From an uncultured Bacilli bacterium (lineage in GTDB: Bacteria; Bacillota_I; Bacilli_A; RF39; UBA660): a DNA stretch of 40,911 nucleotides. How positions within the stretch are numbered: the first letter of the stretch is position 1; each line of letters begins with the position of its first letter. A model generated the notes under the pieces. It had not been told where the DNA came from. It saw nothing but the letters and a program-made list of their open reading frames with translations, and made no database searches. Made by a program: the position numbers and the translations under genes. This document shows, piece after piece, positions 20,041 to 27,564 of this stretch. The stretch spans positions 1 to 40,911 of the forward strand of contig CANQTE010000006.1 in NCBI GenBank assembly GCA_947626695.1, in the 5' to 3' direction.

Positions 20041-20070
20041 ATTATATAATTTTTTGGGGTATTTTGTCAA
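20041..20070 (-). promoter_or_regulatory. gpsB promoter
   Basis: Minus-strand TTGACA (20065-20070), 18-nt spacer, TATAAT (20041-20046). Confidence 0.75.
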
Positions 20071-20164
20071 CTAATATGATACGCTTTAGAGAAATAAAAA
20101 GAACTAGTGCTTACTAATCCTTATGTTTTAGCCTTAAAAATAATATTAATCTTTGGGCTTTTTA

Positions 20165-20323
20165 TCAAGCTTTTTCTTGATTTTTATGACTATTTTTAAG
20201 CGTATAATAAACATCTAGTTTTAATATAGCTCTATCTACTTCTTTTAAAATATCACTTATTAAAATATCTTCCTTCAAGTTTATCACCCAGCTCATAATA
20301 CCAAAAAAAATTATTAAAAGCAT
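20165..20323 (-). CDS. Possible small protein, 52 aa
   Basis: An open frame in the otherwise empty gpsB-recU interval. From ATG 20323 (GGAAG four bases upstream) it encodes a hydrophobic N-terminus (MLLIIFFGIMSWVINLK) and an amphipathic, charged helix (SDILKEVDRAILKLDVYYTL). An internal TTG start would give a 37-aa soluble version. A hairpin (ATCAAG/CTTGAT) overlaps its end. A perfect match to the Spo0A-box consensus lies just upstream (20338-20346). No homolog recognised; it may be non-coding. Confidence 0.35.
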   Translation of the reverse strand: MLLIIFFGIMSWVINLKEDILISDILKEVDRAILKLDVYYTLKNSHKNQEKA

Positions 20324-20337
20324 TAAACTTCCTTTTT

Positions 20338-20346
20338 TTCGACAAA
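20338..20346 (-). promoter_or_regulatory. Spo0A-box-like site
   Basis: Reads TTTGTCGAA on the minus strand, identical to the 0A-box core known from Bacillus. A single 9-bp match in AT-rich DNA can be chance. It lies between recU and the small ORF. Confidence 0.3.
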
Positions 20347-20441
20347 ATATGCCAAAATATACCCGTCAAATAACAGTAAACTAAGTACCATGTAATAGCT
20401 ATTTTTTATCTTTTATAGTATAATTATATCAGGTGGAATTT

Positions 20442-21014
20442 ATGAATTATCCAGGAAATATTAAAAAAGCTTATAAAACAAGTGTTAATTATCGCAATAG
20501 AGGTATGGATTTAGAATCTATGATTAATGATGCTTGCAAATACTACTTAGATAAAGATATCGCGGTAATTTATAAAAAACCTACTCCAATTGGAATAGTT
20601 GAAGTTGATTATAGTAGAATGGTTATTAAAAAAGCTTATTTTAAAGAAGCATCTACTCTTGATTACAATGGACTATATAAAGGAAAGTATATTGAGTTTG
20701 ATGCGAAAGAAAGTAAAAATAAGTCTTCTTTTCCGCTTAGTAATATTCATGAGCATCAAATAAAACACATTAGAAATATTTTAAGACATGGTGGAATTGC
20801 ATTTTTGATTATAAGTATGAATGATAATTATTATTTATTTAAGGGAGAAGATTTAATTAATTTTATTGATAATGAGGAAAGAAAAAGTATTCCAATTAAA
20901 GTAATAGAAGATAAAGGAGTTAAACTAGTTTGTAATTATAATGGTATTAATTATATAGACGGAGTAAATATAGCTTATAAGGAGATGATTTTAAATGAAA
21001 GTACCAAAAGTTAA
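20442..21014 (+). CDS. recU: Holliday junction resolvase RecU
   Basis: Cuts four-way DNA junctions during recombination and segregation. About 190 aa with the RecU layout: N-terminal NYPGNIKKAYKTSVNYRNRG, a VEVDYS strand, the PD-(D/E)XK catalytic strand YIEFDAKES followed by the NKSSFPLSNIHEHQIKH stretch. The start is taken at ATG 20442 with AGGTGG five bases upstream; GTG 20433 overlaps that site. The recU end overlaps the ponA start by 20 bp, the same pair as in Bacillus, so they are translationally coupled. A TATAAT at about 20419 is the likely -10. Confidence 0.95.
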   Translation: MNYPGNIKKAYKTSVNYRNRGMDLESMINDACKYYLDKDIAVIYKKPTPIGIVEVDYSRMVIKKAYFKEASTLDYNGLYKGKYIEFDAKESKNKSSFPLSNIHEHQIKHIRNILRHGGIAFLIISMNDNYYLFKGEDLINFIDNEERKSIPIKVIEDKGVKLVCNYNGINYIDGVNIAYKEMILNESTKS

Positions 21015-23577
21015 AAAAGAAAAGAAAGAAAAAAGAGTAAAAAAGAAAAAGTTTAGTATTAAAAATGCAATATTAATATTACTTATTAGTTCAGGAATTA
21101 TGGTAGCTTCTATAGTTTTAGCATTTGTATTATATGTAATTATTACATCACCTGATTTTGTTCCTAAAGAATTATATAGTAAACAATCAACAATTATATT
21201 AGCTAAAGATGGAAAAACAGAAATAGCACGAGTTGGAAATGATGATATAGAACTTGTAACATATAATGATTTACCAGAAGTGGTAATAGATGCTTTGGTG
21301 GCAACAGAAGATTCTAGATTTTTTCAACATAATGGGTTTGATGCAGCAAGATTTTTTAAAGCTTCCCTTGGACAACTTGCAGGACAAAATGCTGGTGGTG
21401 CTTCTACCCTTTCAATGCAAGTTATTAAAAATACATTTAATAAAAATGAAGATGGAACAGTTGATTCAACAGGTATTAAAGGTATTATAAGAAAATTTTC
21501 TGATATATATATGTCAGTTTTTAAACTAGAAGCTGTTTATACTAAAGAAGAAATAATTGAGTTTTATTTAAATAGTCAATGGCTTGGGGCTGGAACTAGT
21601 TATTATAATGGTTCTATTACAGGAATTGAGCAAGGCTGTCAATATTATTTTGGAAAGTCAGTTTCAGATTTAACTTTACCTGAGGCAAGTTTAATTGTTG
21701 GTATGTTTAATAATCCTTATTATTATAATCCATATACTAATCCCGAAGATGCCGCGGCTAGAAGAAGTGTTGTTTTAAATTTAATGGTAAGACATGGTTA
21801 TATTACAGAAGCTGAAAAAGATTTCGCAGAAAGTGTAAGTGTTACTAGTCTTTTAGTAGACCATAGTAAAGAAGAAACAGGAAAATATCAAGCATTTATT
21901 GACTTTGTTATGGCTCAAGTAGAAGAAGAAACAGGAGATAATCCAAGACAAGTTCCAATGACTATTTATACTACTTTAGATACAAGTATCCAAGATGTAT
22001 TAGATGATTTATCAGAAGGTAAATTATGGAAGTTTCCTAATGATACTGTCCAATATGGCATGGCGGTTACAAGTACAACAGATGGGTCAATACTTGCTTT
22101 ATCACCAGGAAGAAATTATGTTCCGACAGGGTTATTAAGAGCAGTTGGTAAAGATAATTATAAACCTAGCGCAGGTGGCTCTGGTATTAAAAGACAACCT
22201 GGGTCAACTGCAAAAATAATATTTGACTATGGGCCATATATTGAATATTTACATGGTTCTCCAGGAACAATATTTATAGACCAAGCATGGACTTATAGTA
22301 ATGGCACTACTGTACGTAATTATGATTATCGTTATGTTGGAGCAATTACTATGAAAGAAGCTTTAATTGATTCAAGAAATATCCCAGCTGTCCAAGCTTT
22401 TCAAATGGTAGCCCAAAAAGTTGGAGCAGATAAAATCGCCGATTTTGCTCATAATTTAGGTATTAATTATGGTAATAATCTTTATGAATCAATTGCAATT
22501 GGTGGTGTTGAGTGTGCCGACCCTCTTACTATGTCTGCAGCGTATGCCGCCTTTGGTCGTGGGGGAGAATATATAAGTCCTTATGCATATACAAAAGTTG
22601 TTTATGCGGAAACTGAAGAAGAAATACCTCATAAAGTAGAAAAAACAAGAGTTATGAGTGAGCAAACTGCCTATCTTGTTACAAGCATGCTAGTATCAGC
22701 TGGTAGTCGTGGTGTCGGTGGTAATTTCTCAATAAGTGGAACTGATATTGCCGCGAAAGGTGGAACAACTACTATGGACCTTGAAGGTGCTAAAGCTTTA
22801 GGTAATGAAAAATTAGTAGAAGCAACCCCTGACCATTGGAATATAACCTACTCTCCTGATTATTCAATTGCTTTATGGTATGGCTATGATAGTCTAGGAG
22901 CTGGTAAACCATATTTAACAAGTGCCACTGGTAACCCAGCAAGACTTAATATTATGAAGGCTGTTGCCCCTAAAATATACAAGAAAGATTCAAAATTTAG
23001 TAAGCCCTCGGGAATTAAAACAGTTACCGTAGAATCTAATACCTACCCTGTTCAACTTGCAAGTGATTATACTCCAACAAGTCTAAAAGCAGTAGATTAT
23101 TATGCAAGTGGGTATGAGCCAAGTGAAGTATCAACAAGATTTGAAAAATTAAAAACACCAACAAATGGTGAAATGTCATATGATGTCGGAGAAGTTACTC
23201 TTTCATGGGATGCTGTAGATATTCCAGATGGTATGCAAGAATCTTATATTGAAGAAATGTATAATAATACTGACTATTGGAAATTTTTTAGTAAATATAA
23301 GCAAACTTATTATAATAATAGACTGAAATATGATACTGAAAATATTGGTAATTTAGGTTATGAAGTATATGCCAGAGATAATACTACTAATGAAATTCAT
23401 GATTTAGGTTTTACTTATGAGACTAATTTTAATGTCAATTCATTTTATAGCCCTGATTATTATAGTTATATAGTTAAAGCATCTTATTCAATATTTAAAG
23501 GTAATATGAGTGATGGCTTAATAATAAATGGATTTGATAACCCTATCACTGATGATGAAGAAATAGATGAATATTAA
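20995..23577 (+). CDS. ponA: Class A penicillin-binding protein 1A (transglycosylase/transpeptidase)
   Basis: Polymerises and cross-links peptidoglycan at the outer membrane face. A very basic cytoplasmic tail (residues 1-25) precedes one TM helix (about 27-50). The GT51 domain shows EDSRFFQHNGFD with the catalytic Glu, GGASTLSMQVIKN, and LPEASLIVGMFNNP. The transpeptidase domain has SxxK in QPGSTAKIIF, SxN in DSRNIPA, and KGGTTT where KTG is normal. A C-terminal extension of about 150 residues resembles a fibronectin-like or accessory beta domain; no PASTA repeats. 860 aa. ATG with AAGGAG upstream, inside the end of recU. Confidence 0.96.
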   Translation: MKVPKVKKEKKEKRVKKKKFSIKNAILILLISSGIMVASIVLAFVLYVIITSPDFVPKELYSKQSTIILAKDGKTEIARVGNDDIELVTYNDLPEVVIDALVATEDSRFFQHNGFDAARFFKASLGQLAGQNAGGASTLSMQVIKNTFNKNEDGTVDSTGIKGIIRKFSDIYMSVFKLEAVYTKEEIIEFYLNSQWLGAGTSYYNGSITGIEQGCQYYFGKSVSDLTLPEASLIVGMFNNPYYYNPYTNPEDAAARRSVVLNLMVRHGYITEAEKDFAESVSVTSLLVDHSKEETGKYQAFIDFVMAQVEEETGDNPRQVPMTIYTTLDTSIQDVLDDLSEGKLWKFPNDTVQYGMAVTSTTDGSILALSPGRNYVPTGLLRAVGKDNYKPSAGGSGIKRQPGSTAKIIFDYGPYIEYLHGSPGTIFIDQAWTYSNGTTVRNYDYRYVGAITMKEALIDSRNIPAVQAFQMVAQKVGADKIADFAHNLGINYGNNLYESIAIGGVECADPLTMSAAYAAFGRGGEYISPYAYTKVVYAETEEEIPHKVEKTRVMSEQTAYLVTSMLVSAGSRGVGGNFSISGTDIAAKGGTTTMDLEGAKALGNEKLVEATPDHWNITYSPDYSIALWYGYDSLGAGKPYLTSATGNPARLNIMKAVAPKIYKKDSKFSKPSGIKTVTVESNTYPVQLASDYTPTSLKAVDYYASGYEPSEVSTRFEKLKTPTNGEMSYDVGEVTLSWDAVDIPDGMQESYIEEMYNNTDYWKFFSKYKQTYYNNRLKYDTENIGNLGYEVYARDNTTNEIHDLGFTYETNFNVNSFYSPDYYSYIVKASYSIFKGNMSDGLIINGFDNPITDDEEIDEY

Positions 23578-23580
23578 ATA

Positions 23581-23615
23581 AAATCAAGGATTTAAATTCA
23601 ACCTTGATTTTTATT
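23581..23615. terminator. Bidirectional terminator after ponA
   Basis: AAATCAAGG (23581-23589) and CCTTGATTT (23602-23610) form a 9-bp stem with T-runs on either strand. It serves ponA and the convergent kinase-like gene. Confidence 0.85.
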
Positions 23616-23628
23616 TTAATCACTTAAT

Positions 23629-24306
23629 TTAAAAATTTTTTATTCTTTCTCGAAGCACTCTATCTTCACCATTACTTTTCTTAAATAAAGCATTAAGTAT
23701 TTCATTAAAATTTAATTCATCATAACAATTAATGTCTAAAAAGTCACTCATAATACCTAAATAAGGTACATTATCTTGGTTAAAAGTTATATCATAATTA
23801 GCATATATAGATATAATTAAGTCAAATAAAAATCTTTTAGTACATAATCTATTATAAATATTTATTTTAGTAATACTATCTATATCTATAAGTTTAATAT
23901 CATCTCGAACAAGCATATTTGCTGTATGATAATCAAAATAATTAAGTCCGTTTGATATTAAAGTTTCATCTGTTAAAACAAGTTCTTCAATTAATTTTTG
24001 ACGTATATCAAAAGGCATATCTTTTTCTAACCAATCTCTTAATAATTTACCTTGTACATATTGATACATATAACCTTGTACTTTTCCTTTATATGTAAAA
24101 ATACCTCTAATTTTAGCTAAATATTCTAAATTTAATTTTTCTAATTGTAAGATTAATTTTTCTTTTTTCCTTACTTTTGTAGTAAATGGTTTATATACAA
24201 GGCCATTATAAAGAATTGGAGGATTACTACCTACTCCTTGATAAGCATTTTTAAGGGCTATTCCTTTTTCTTTTATTTCATCATAATTTTCTTCAACATA
24301 ATTCAT
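23629..24306 (-). CDS. Protein-kinase-fold protein, 225 aa
   Basis: The region YFDYHTANMLVRDDIKLIDIDS (about residues 143-165, quoted here by its ends) has the spacing of a kinase-like catalytic loop and metal site. It has an Asp and Asn around HTAN in place of HRD...N, then DID in place of DFG. Upstream, YKPFTTKVRKK may hold the ATP-site Lys, and a hinge-like MYQYVQGKLL follows. This resembles the aminoglycoside-phosphotransferase/lipopolysaccharide-kinase superfamily in a minimal form. It starts 2 bp after the DUF3419-like gene, with AGAGGAAG before its ATG, so it is in the same operon. The substrate is unknown; the pairing suggests it acts with that enzyme. Confidence 0.7.
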   Translation of the reverse strand: MNYVEENYDEIKEKGIALKNAYQGVGSNPPILYNGLVYKPFTTKVRKKEKLILQLEKLNLEYLAKIRGIFTYKGKVQGYMYQYVQGKLLRDWLEKDMPFDIRQKLIEELVLTDETLISNGLNYFDYHTANMLVRDDIKLIDIDSITKINIYNRLCTKRFLFDLIISIYANYDITFNQDNVPYLGIMSDFLDINCYDELNFNEILNALFKKSNGEDRVLRERIKNF

Positions 24307-24308
24307 AA

Positions 24309-25274
24309 TTATAACTTCCTCTCTAAAATTATTCCATCTTCAATATAATTTGCTACTTTATCATTTTCAATATGGGGAATTAATAATAGTTCTTCTTGGG
24401 TTAAATCACTATCCATAAGTCGGGAATTAAGTATTAAAGGAGATTCAAAAGTATCAATACCTTTAATTTTTTTACCTATTAAATAAGCAATATATATAAC
24501 ACCTTTACTTTTAAGGAGCTTTTTAAATTTATCTAATTCCTTTCTTAAATCTTGATAAGTCCAATGTTCTCCTAGATAATAAGTTGCATAATCTAAGATA
24601 TTTGAAAGTAGTATAAAGTCATATTCTTTTTCATATATATAGGGAATATCAAAAACATCTAAACAATCATAAGTAATATTAATATTTCCTATTATACTTC
24701 TTAAATAATTATATCTTTCTTCATTTGCCAAATAACTATTTTTTAGTTTACTAATACCATGGGCAGTACTATAAAAAAGGATGTGAAATAAATTAACTTG
24801 ATTATCTCTATTTTTTTGTAATTTATAATTATAATCTATAATTTCTTGCCAATATAATTTATATTCTAAGTCCATATATGGTAATAAATACTTAATCATA
24901 TCTGATAGTTTTTCTAAAGTAATATTAGGAGAAAATAAGGTATTAAAATAATTTAGAAATTCTTGGTAATTAAAAGCTAAAATTGCAGATTTTTTAAGTC
25001 CTAAAGCATAATATTCCGTGAGTTTATTAATATCGAAAGTTGTTATGTTTTTAATTCCTAAAGATGCTAAACTAAATGCTTGGTCACCGCTTGCTAAAAC
25101 TGTTAAAGCCGAATCTTTATCTTTAAAATTGCTTAAATTTAAATAGGCATCTATGTTTTCAGTTGTCGTGGCATATATTTTATCATATTCTCGAAATGAG
25201 CCTGTATTTTTTCTTTTATAACCTTTTAAATAATTTAAAATCATTATTTTTGTTATTTCTACGTCTTGTTTCAA
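24309..25274 (-). CDS. DUF3419/BtaA-like SAM-dependent transferase (paralog 1)
   Basis: Rossmann-type SAM-binding protein of about 321 aa. Motif I is LTVLASGDQAFSLASLG (about residue 63), followed by ITTFDINKLTEYYALGLKKSA. This is the SxGDQ...DLN pattern of the BtaA/DUF3419 group, which in other bacteria transfers the aminocarboxypropyl group of SAM to diacylglycerol. A late motif YDFILLSNILDYA matches motif IV of methyltransferases. The start is placed at TTG 25274, with GGAGGGG six bases upstream, not GTG 25289. A second copy is encoded at 31426-32328. Function by family is tentative; head of an operon with the kinase-like gene. Confidence 0.7.
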   Translation of the reverse strand: MKQDVEITKIMILNYLKGYKRKNTGSFREYDKIYATTTENIDAYLNLSNFKDKDSALTVLASGDQAFSLASLGIKNITTFDINKLTEYYALGLKKSAILAFNYQEFLNYFNTLFSPNITLEKLSDMIKYLLPYMDLEYKLYWQEIIDYNYKLQKNRDNQVNLFHILFYSTAHGISKLKNSYLANEERYNYLRSIIGNINITYDCLDVFDIPYIYEKEYDFILLSNILDYATYYLGEHWTYQDLRKELDKFKKLLKSKGVIYIAYLIGKKIKGIDTFESPLILNSRLMDSDLTQEELLLIPHIENDKVANYIEDGIILERKL

Positions 25275-25362
25275 TTTTAACCCCTCCACACAAAATAGCT
25301 ATTCTAACATATATTTATTAAAAAAACAAGTAATTTTTCCTTAAAAATAGAGATAGCAAAAT

Positions 25363-25388
25363 TAAAAAAAGAGCTAATAATTTTAGCT
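25363..25388 (-). terminator. Terminator of the two-TM protein gene
   Basis: Minus-strand AGCTAA/TTAGCT stem with a 5-nt loop followed by CTTTTTTTA. Confidence 0.75.
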
Positions 25389-25402
25389 TTATTTTATTGG
25401 AA

Positions 25403-26053
25403 CTATTTTCTTTTTCTACTTAAAACTAATGCTGTTTCGTCTGATGTTTTATTAAGTTGTTCTTCTAGCTTAATATTTGTAAGAATTTGTTTTAAATCTC
25501 TATAACTAATTTTATCAATGCTATTTAAAGTAAATATTGGCCTTTCTAGGGGAGTAGAAGCAACTAATTCTTTAGTTTTACTTGAAACATTTGTTAAAGT
25601 GCGTTCATTAACTTTAGTATTATCGCTTAATAATTCTTCATTATTCACGAATAATTTATTCTTTTTAATATCTTTAATATCTAACTTACTATAAATCATA
25701 ATAGAAATATTAAGAAAACTTACAAAAGCAAACCAAATTGCACACAATGCAATAAGTATATTATTTATAGCACTTCCTGTTACTAAAAGAATAATATCTA
25801 GAATTAAAAATAAAACTCCATAGATAGCGTGATTCAAAGCTTTAGAAAAACTTTCTTTTTGTTTTCTTTCATAGTATTTTGCATTATTAACTTGATTTTT
25901 CATTAATCTAAGTAATCTTCTTTCAGTATCAATACTATATGGAGTAATATATTTTTTACCAGATGCAAGATTAATAATAATTTGATTATTCTCAATTCTA
26001 TAATTTAAAATAAATTCCCCTGAATTTTCATAATCAAAAGAATAATATTTCAT
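25403..26053 (-). CDS. Hypothetical membrane protein with two TM helices, 216 aa
   Basis: No family recognised. The N-terminal 60 residues form a small domain that could be a PH-like or YcxB-like fold (YYSFDYENSGEFILNYRIEN). Two adjacent TM helices follow (about 72-95 and 98-122) with a very short loop, then a basic cytoplasmic tail (KRK end). ATG with GAGGAGG upstream. The promoter has TTGACT and TATAAT with a 20-nt gap and shares its TACTATGYTA core with the promoter at 451-482. Transcribed alone, between the DUF3419 operon and the tRNA gene. Confidence 0.75.
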   Translation of the reverse strand: MKYYSFDYENSGEFILNYRIENNQIIINLASGKKYITPYSIDTERRLLRLMKNQVNNAKYYERKQKESFSKALNHAIYGVLFLILDIILLVTGSAINNILIALCAIWFAFVSFLNISIMIYSKLDIKDIKKNKLFVNNEELLSDNTKVNERTLTNVSSKTKELVASTPLERPIFTLNSIDKISYRDLKQILTNIKLEEQLNKTSDETALVLSRKRK

Positions 26054-26096
26054 AAAAATAGCCTCCTCATGTAATAGTTTTAAAAAACATATTTAT

Positions 26097-26128
26097 TATA
26101 GTAGCATAGTACTTTAAAAAAGTCAATT
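26097..26128 (-). promoter_or_regulatory. Promoter of the two-TM protein gene
   Basis: Minus-strand TTGACT, a 20-nt interval ending in TACTATGCTAC, then TATAAT. The interval is longer than the sigma-A optimum of 17, and the TACTATG core is shared with the promoter at 451-482. Confidence 0.5.
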
Positions 26129-26159
26129 AAAGTTATTTTTAAAATTACACGACTTTGTC

Positions 26160-26188
26160 TTGCATTAATATGATTTACTTGTTATAAT
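26160..26188 (+). promoter_or_regulatory. tRNA-Glu promoter
   Basis: TTGCAT (26160-26165), 17-nt spacer, TATAAT (26183-26188), ending 8 bp before the tRNA. Confidence 0.8.
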
Positions 26189-26196
26189 TAGTTTAT

Positions 26197-26272
26197 GGCT
26201 CGTTGGTGAAATGGTTAACACATTGCCCTCTCAAGGCAACATTCATGGGTTCAAATCCCATACGAGTCACCA
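26197..26272 (+). tRNA. tRNA-Glu (anticodon CTC)
   Basis: Cloverleaf by eye: acceptor GGCTCGT/ACGAGTC with one G-U pair, D arm around TGGTGAAATGGTTAACA, anticodon stem TTGCC/GGCAA with loop CTCTCAA (anticodon CTC), T arm CATGGGTTCAAATCCCATA with TTCAAAT loop, and encoded CCA. CTC reads GAG, the minor Glu codon in AT-rich genomes, so a separate TTC tRNA must exist elsewhere. Confidence 0.95.
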
Positions 26273-26529
26273 AAAGAAAATGCATCTGAACTTCTCTAGG
26301 TTTAGATTTAAAATACAAATATCATTTTTTCAAAGGTTCTGTTTTACTTTATGACTGATAGATGATAAAAACAGGTTATTTCAACAAAATTAAACACAAT
26401 TGAGATTTCATATAATAGCAAATTTATGTCTAATATTTCTTTATCAGTAATTATGTTTAACACAACTTTTTCAAAAAGAATTGATATTTTTTTATATTAA
26501 TTATTATATATTAAATATTTTTTTAAAGT
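26273..26529. other. Intergenic stretch without recognised features
   Basis: AT-rich DNA between the tRNA and the tandem-repeat array. I see no ORF, no clear terminator after the tRNA and no repeat of the tRNA 3' end. Two short TTAAACACAA-like copies (about 26388 and 26455) are the only structure noticed. Confidence 0.5.
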
Positions 26530-26600
26530 CGAAAAGTGAACGAAAAGTGAACGAAAAGTGAACGAAAAGTGAACGAAAAGTGAACGAAAAGTGAACGAAA
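26530..26600. repeat. Tandem array of 11-bp repeats (CGAAAAGTGAA), six copies plus a partial one
   Basis: Six identical 11-bp units run from 26530 to 26595 and a partial seventh ends at 26600. The array stops 3 bp before the -35 box of the AlbA_2-type gene. A period equal to one DNA helical turn puts every copy on the same face, as expected for cooperative binding by a regulator. The core TGAACGAAAA also occurs twice at 36041-36115. Confidence 0.9.
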
Positions 26601-26603
26601 CTG

Positions 26604-26632
26604 TTGCTAGTTATTAAATTATAATATATAAT
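26604..26632 (+). promoter_or_regulatory. Promoter of the AlbA_2-type regulator gene
   Basis: TTGCTA (26604-26609), 17-nt spacer, TATAAT (26627-26632), immediately after the 11-bp repeat array. Confidence 0.7.
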
Positions 26633-26649
26633 ATTAATGGTGATAAAAC

Positions 26650-27558
26650 ATGAGGTTTATTGAAAACGAATATTGTGAATTAAAAAGTATCTTAACAAAG
26701 GATATAAAAAAAGAAATCATTGCTTTCGCCAATACTAAAGGCGGAAAAATTTACATTGGAATAAATGATAATGGCAAGATTATTGGCCTTCCAAAAGCCT
26801 CAAAAGACATAGAAGCATTGACAGGAATGATTAATGAAGGAATAAAGCCAACATTAATAGAATACACGAAAATTAAAATTGAACAATTTGAAGGCAAAAA
26901 CATAATTATCATCGATATCCAAAGTGCTCCAAATAAACCATATTACTTAGCTGAGAAAGGCCTAAAACCAAGTGGTGTTTATTTAAGACATGGTTCATCT
27001 TCAATTCAAGCAACCGATGAAATAATAAAAAAAATGATATTTGAACATGGCGGATTAAGATTTGAAGAAATGATTAGTAAAAATCAAAATCTATCTTTTG
27101 AATATTTAGAAAAAAAATTTAAAGATAAAAATTTAATATTCGATATCAATAAATATAAGATATTAAATATTATAAACGATAAAAATAAATATACAAATTT
27201 AGGATTGTTATTATCAGATGAGTGTTCATATACCATAAAATGTGCAGTTTTTAATGGTACAAATAAAATTGAATTTAAAGATAGGAAAGAATTTAATGGT
27301 TCTATTATAAAGCAAATTGATGATGTTTTTGAATATTTTGATTTATTTAACAAAGTCAATAGTAAAATTGTAGGATTGCAAAGAATAGACGTAAAAGATT
27401 ATCCTACCTATTCGTTAAGAGAAGCTCTTCTTAATGCTGTAACACATAATTTATCAGAAGCTTCTGATAATGTGTGTTATGAGAAGAAAAAAATTATGAG
27501 AAGTTGGACTAAAAAAGTCTTTTTTTATGGGCTTTTTTCTTTATTTTACTTCTCATAA
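26650..27558 (+). pseudogene. AlbA_2/Schlafen-type putative transcriptional regulator, 5' part, interrupted by the RIT element
   Basis: The first 266 codons (to 27447) are the N-terminal two-thirds of an AlbA_2-domain protein of the RecG-like/HATPase_c_4 regulator group. They contain ENEYCELKSILTKDIKKEI, AFANTKGGKIYIGINDNGKI, then a middle domain ending in YPTYSLREALLNAVTH. At that His the reading frame runs into the mobile element and adds 36 foreign residues before TAA at 27558. The missing remainder (RSYYFDSS onward) resumes at 30899. ATG with GGTGA upstream. The intact protein would be about 434 aa. The truncated product keeps the AlbA_2 domain but loses the rest of the ATPase-like region and the winged helix. 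Confidence 0.9.
27451..27470. repeat. 20-bp perfect palindrome at the left end of the RIT element
   Basis: TTATCAGAAG abuts its own complement CTTCTGATAA. Each half differs by one base from the TTATGAGAAG half-site repeated in the 86-bp terminal repeats. It is present only at the left end. Confidence 0.85.
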
Positions 27559-27560
27559 TA
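27475..27560. repeat. Left 86-bp terminal inverted repeat of the RIT element
   Basis: Perfect reverse complement of 30812-30897. Internally it holds TTATGAGAAG, seven A, a second TTATGAGAAG, then about 45 bp with a GACT/AGTC hairpin and T-run, and the inverted copy CTTCTCATAA at the inner edge. The repeated decamer is the likely recombinase half-site. The hairpin would also stop transcription entering from the host gene. Confidence 0.95.
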
Positions 27561-27564
27561 TTAA

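Noticed and set aside
26530-26600. CRISPR array or replication iterons
   Set aside because: The repeats are 11 bp and contiguous without spacers, and no replication initiator gene is nearby; position before a promoter fits a regulatory array better.
27084-27359. Minus-strand ORF of 91 aa
   Set aside because: Antisense shadow of the AlbA_2 gene.
26197-27447. tRNA-Glu as integration site for the island
   Set aside because: No repeat of the tRNA 3' end was seen downstream, and the RIT element lies in the AlbA_2 gene with its own boundaries.
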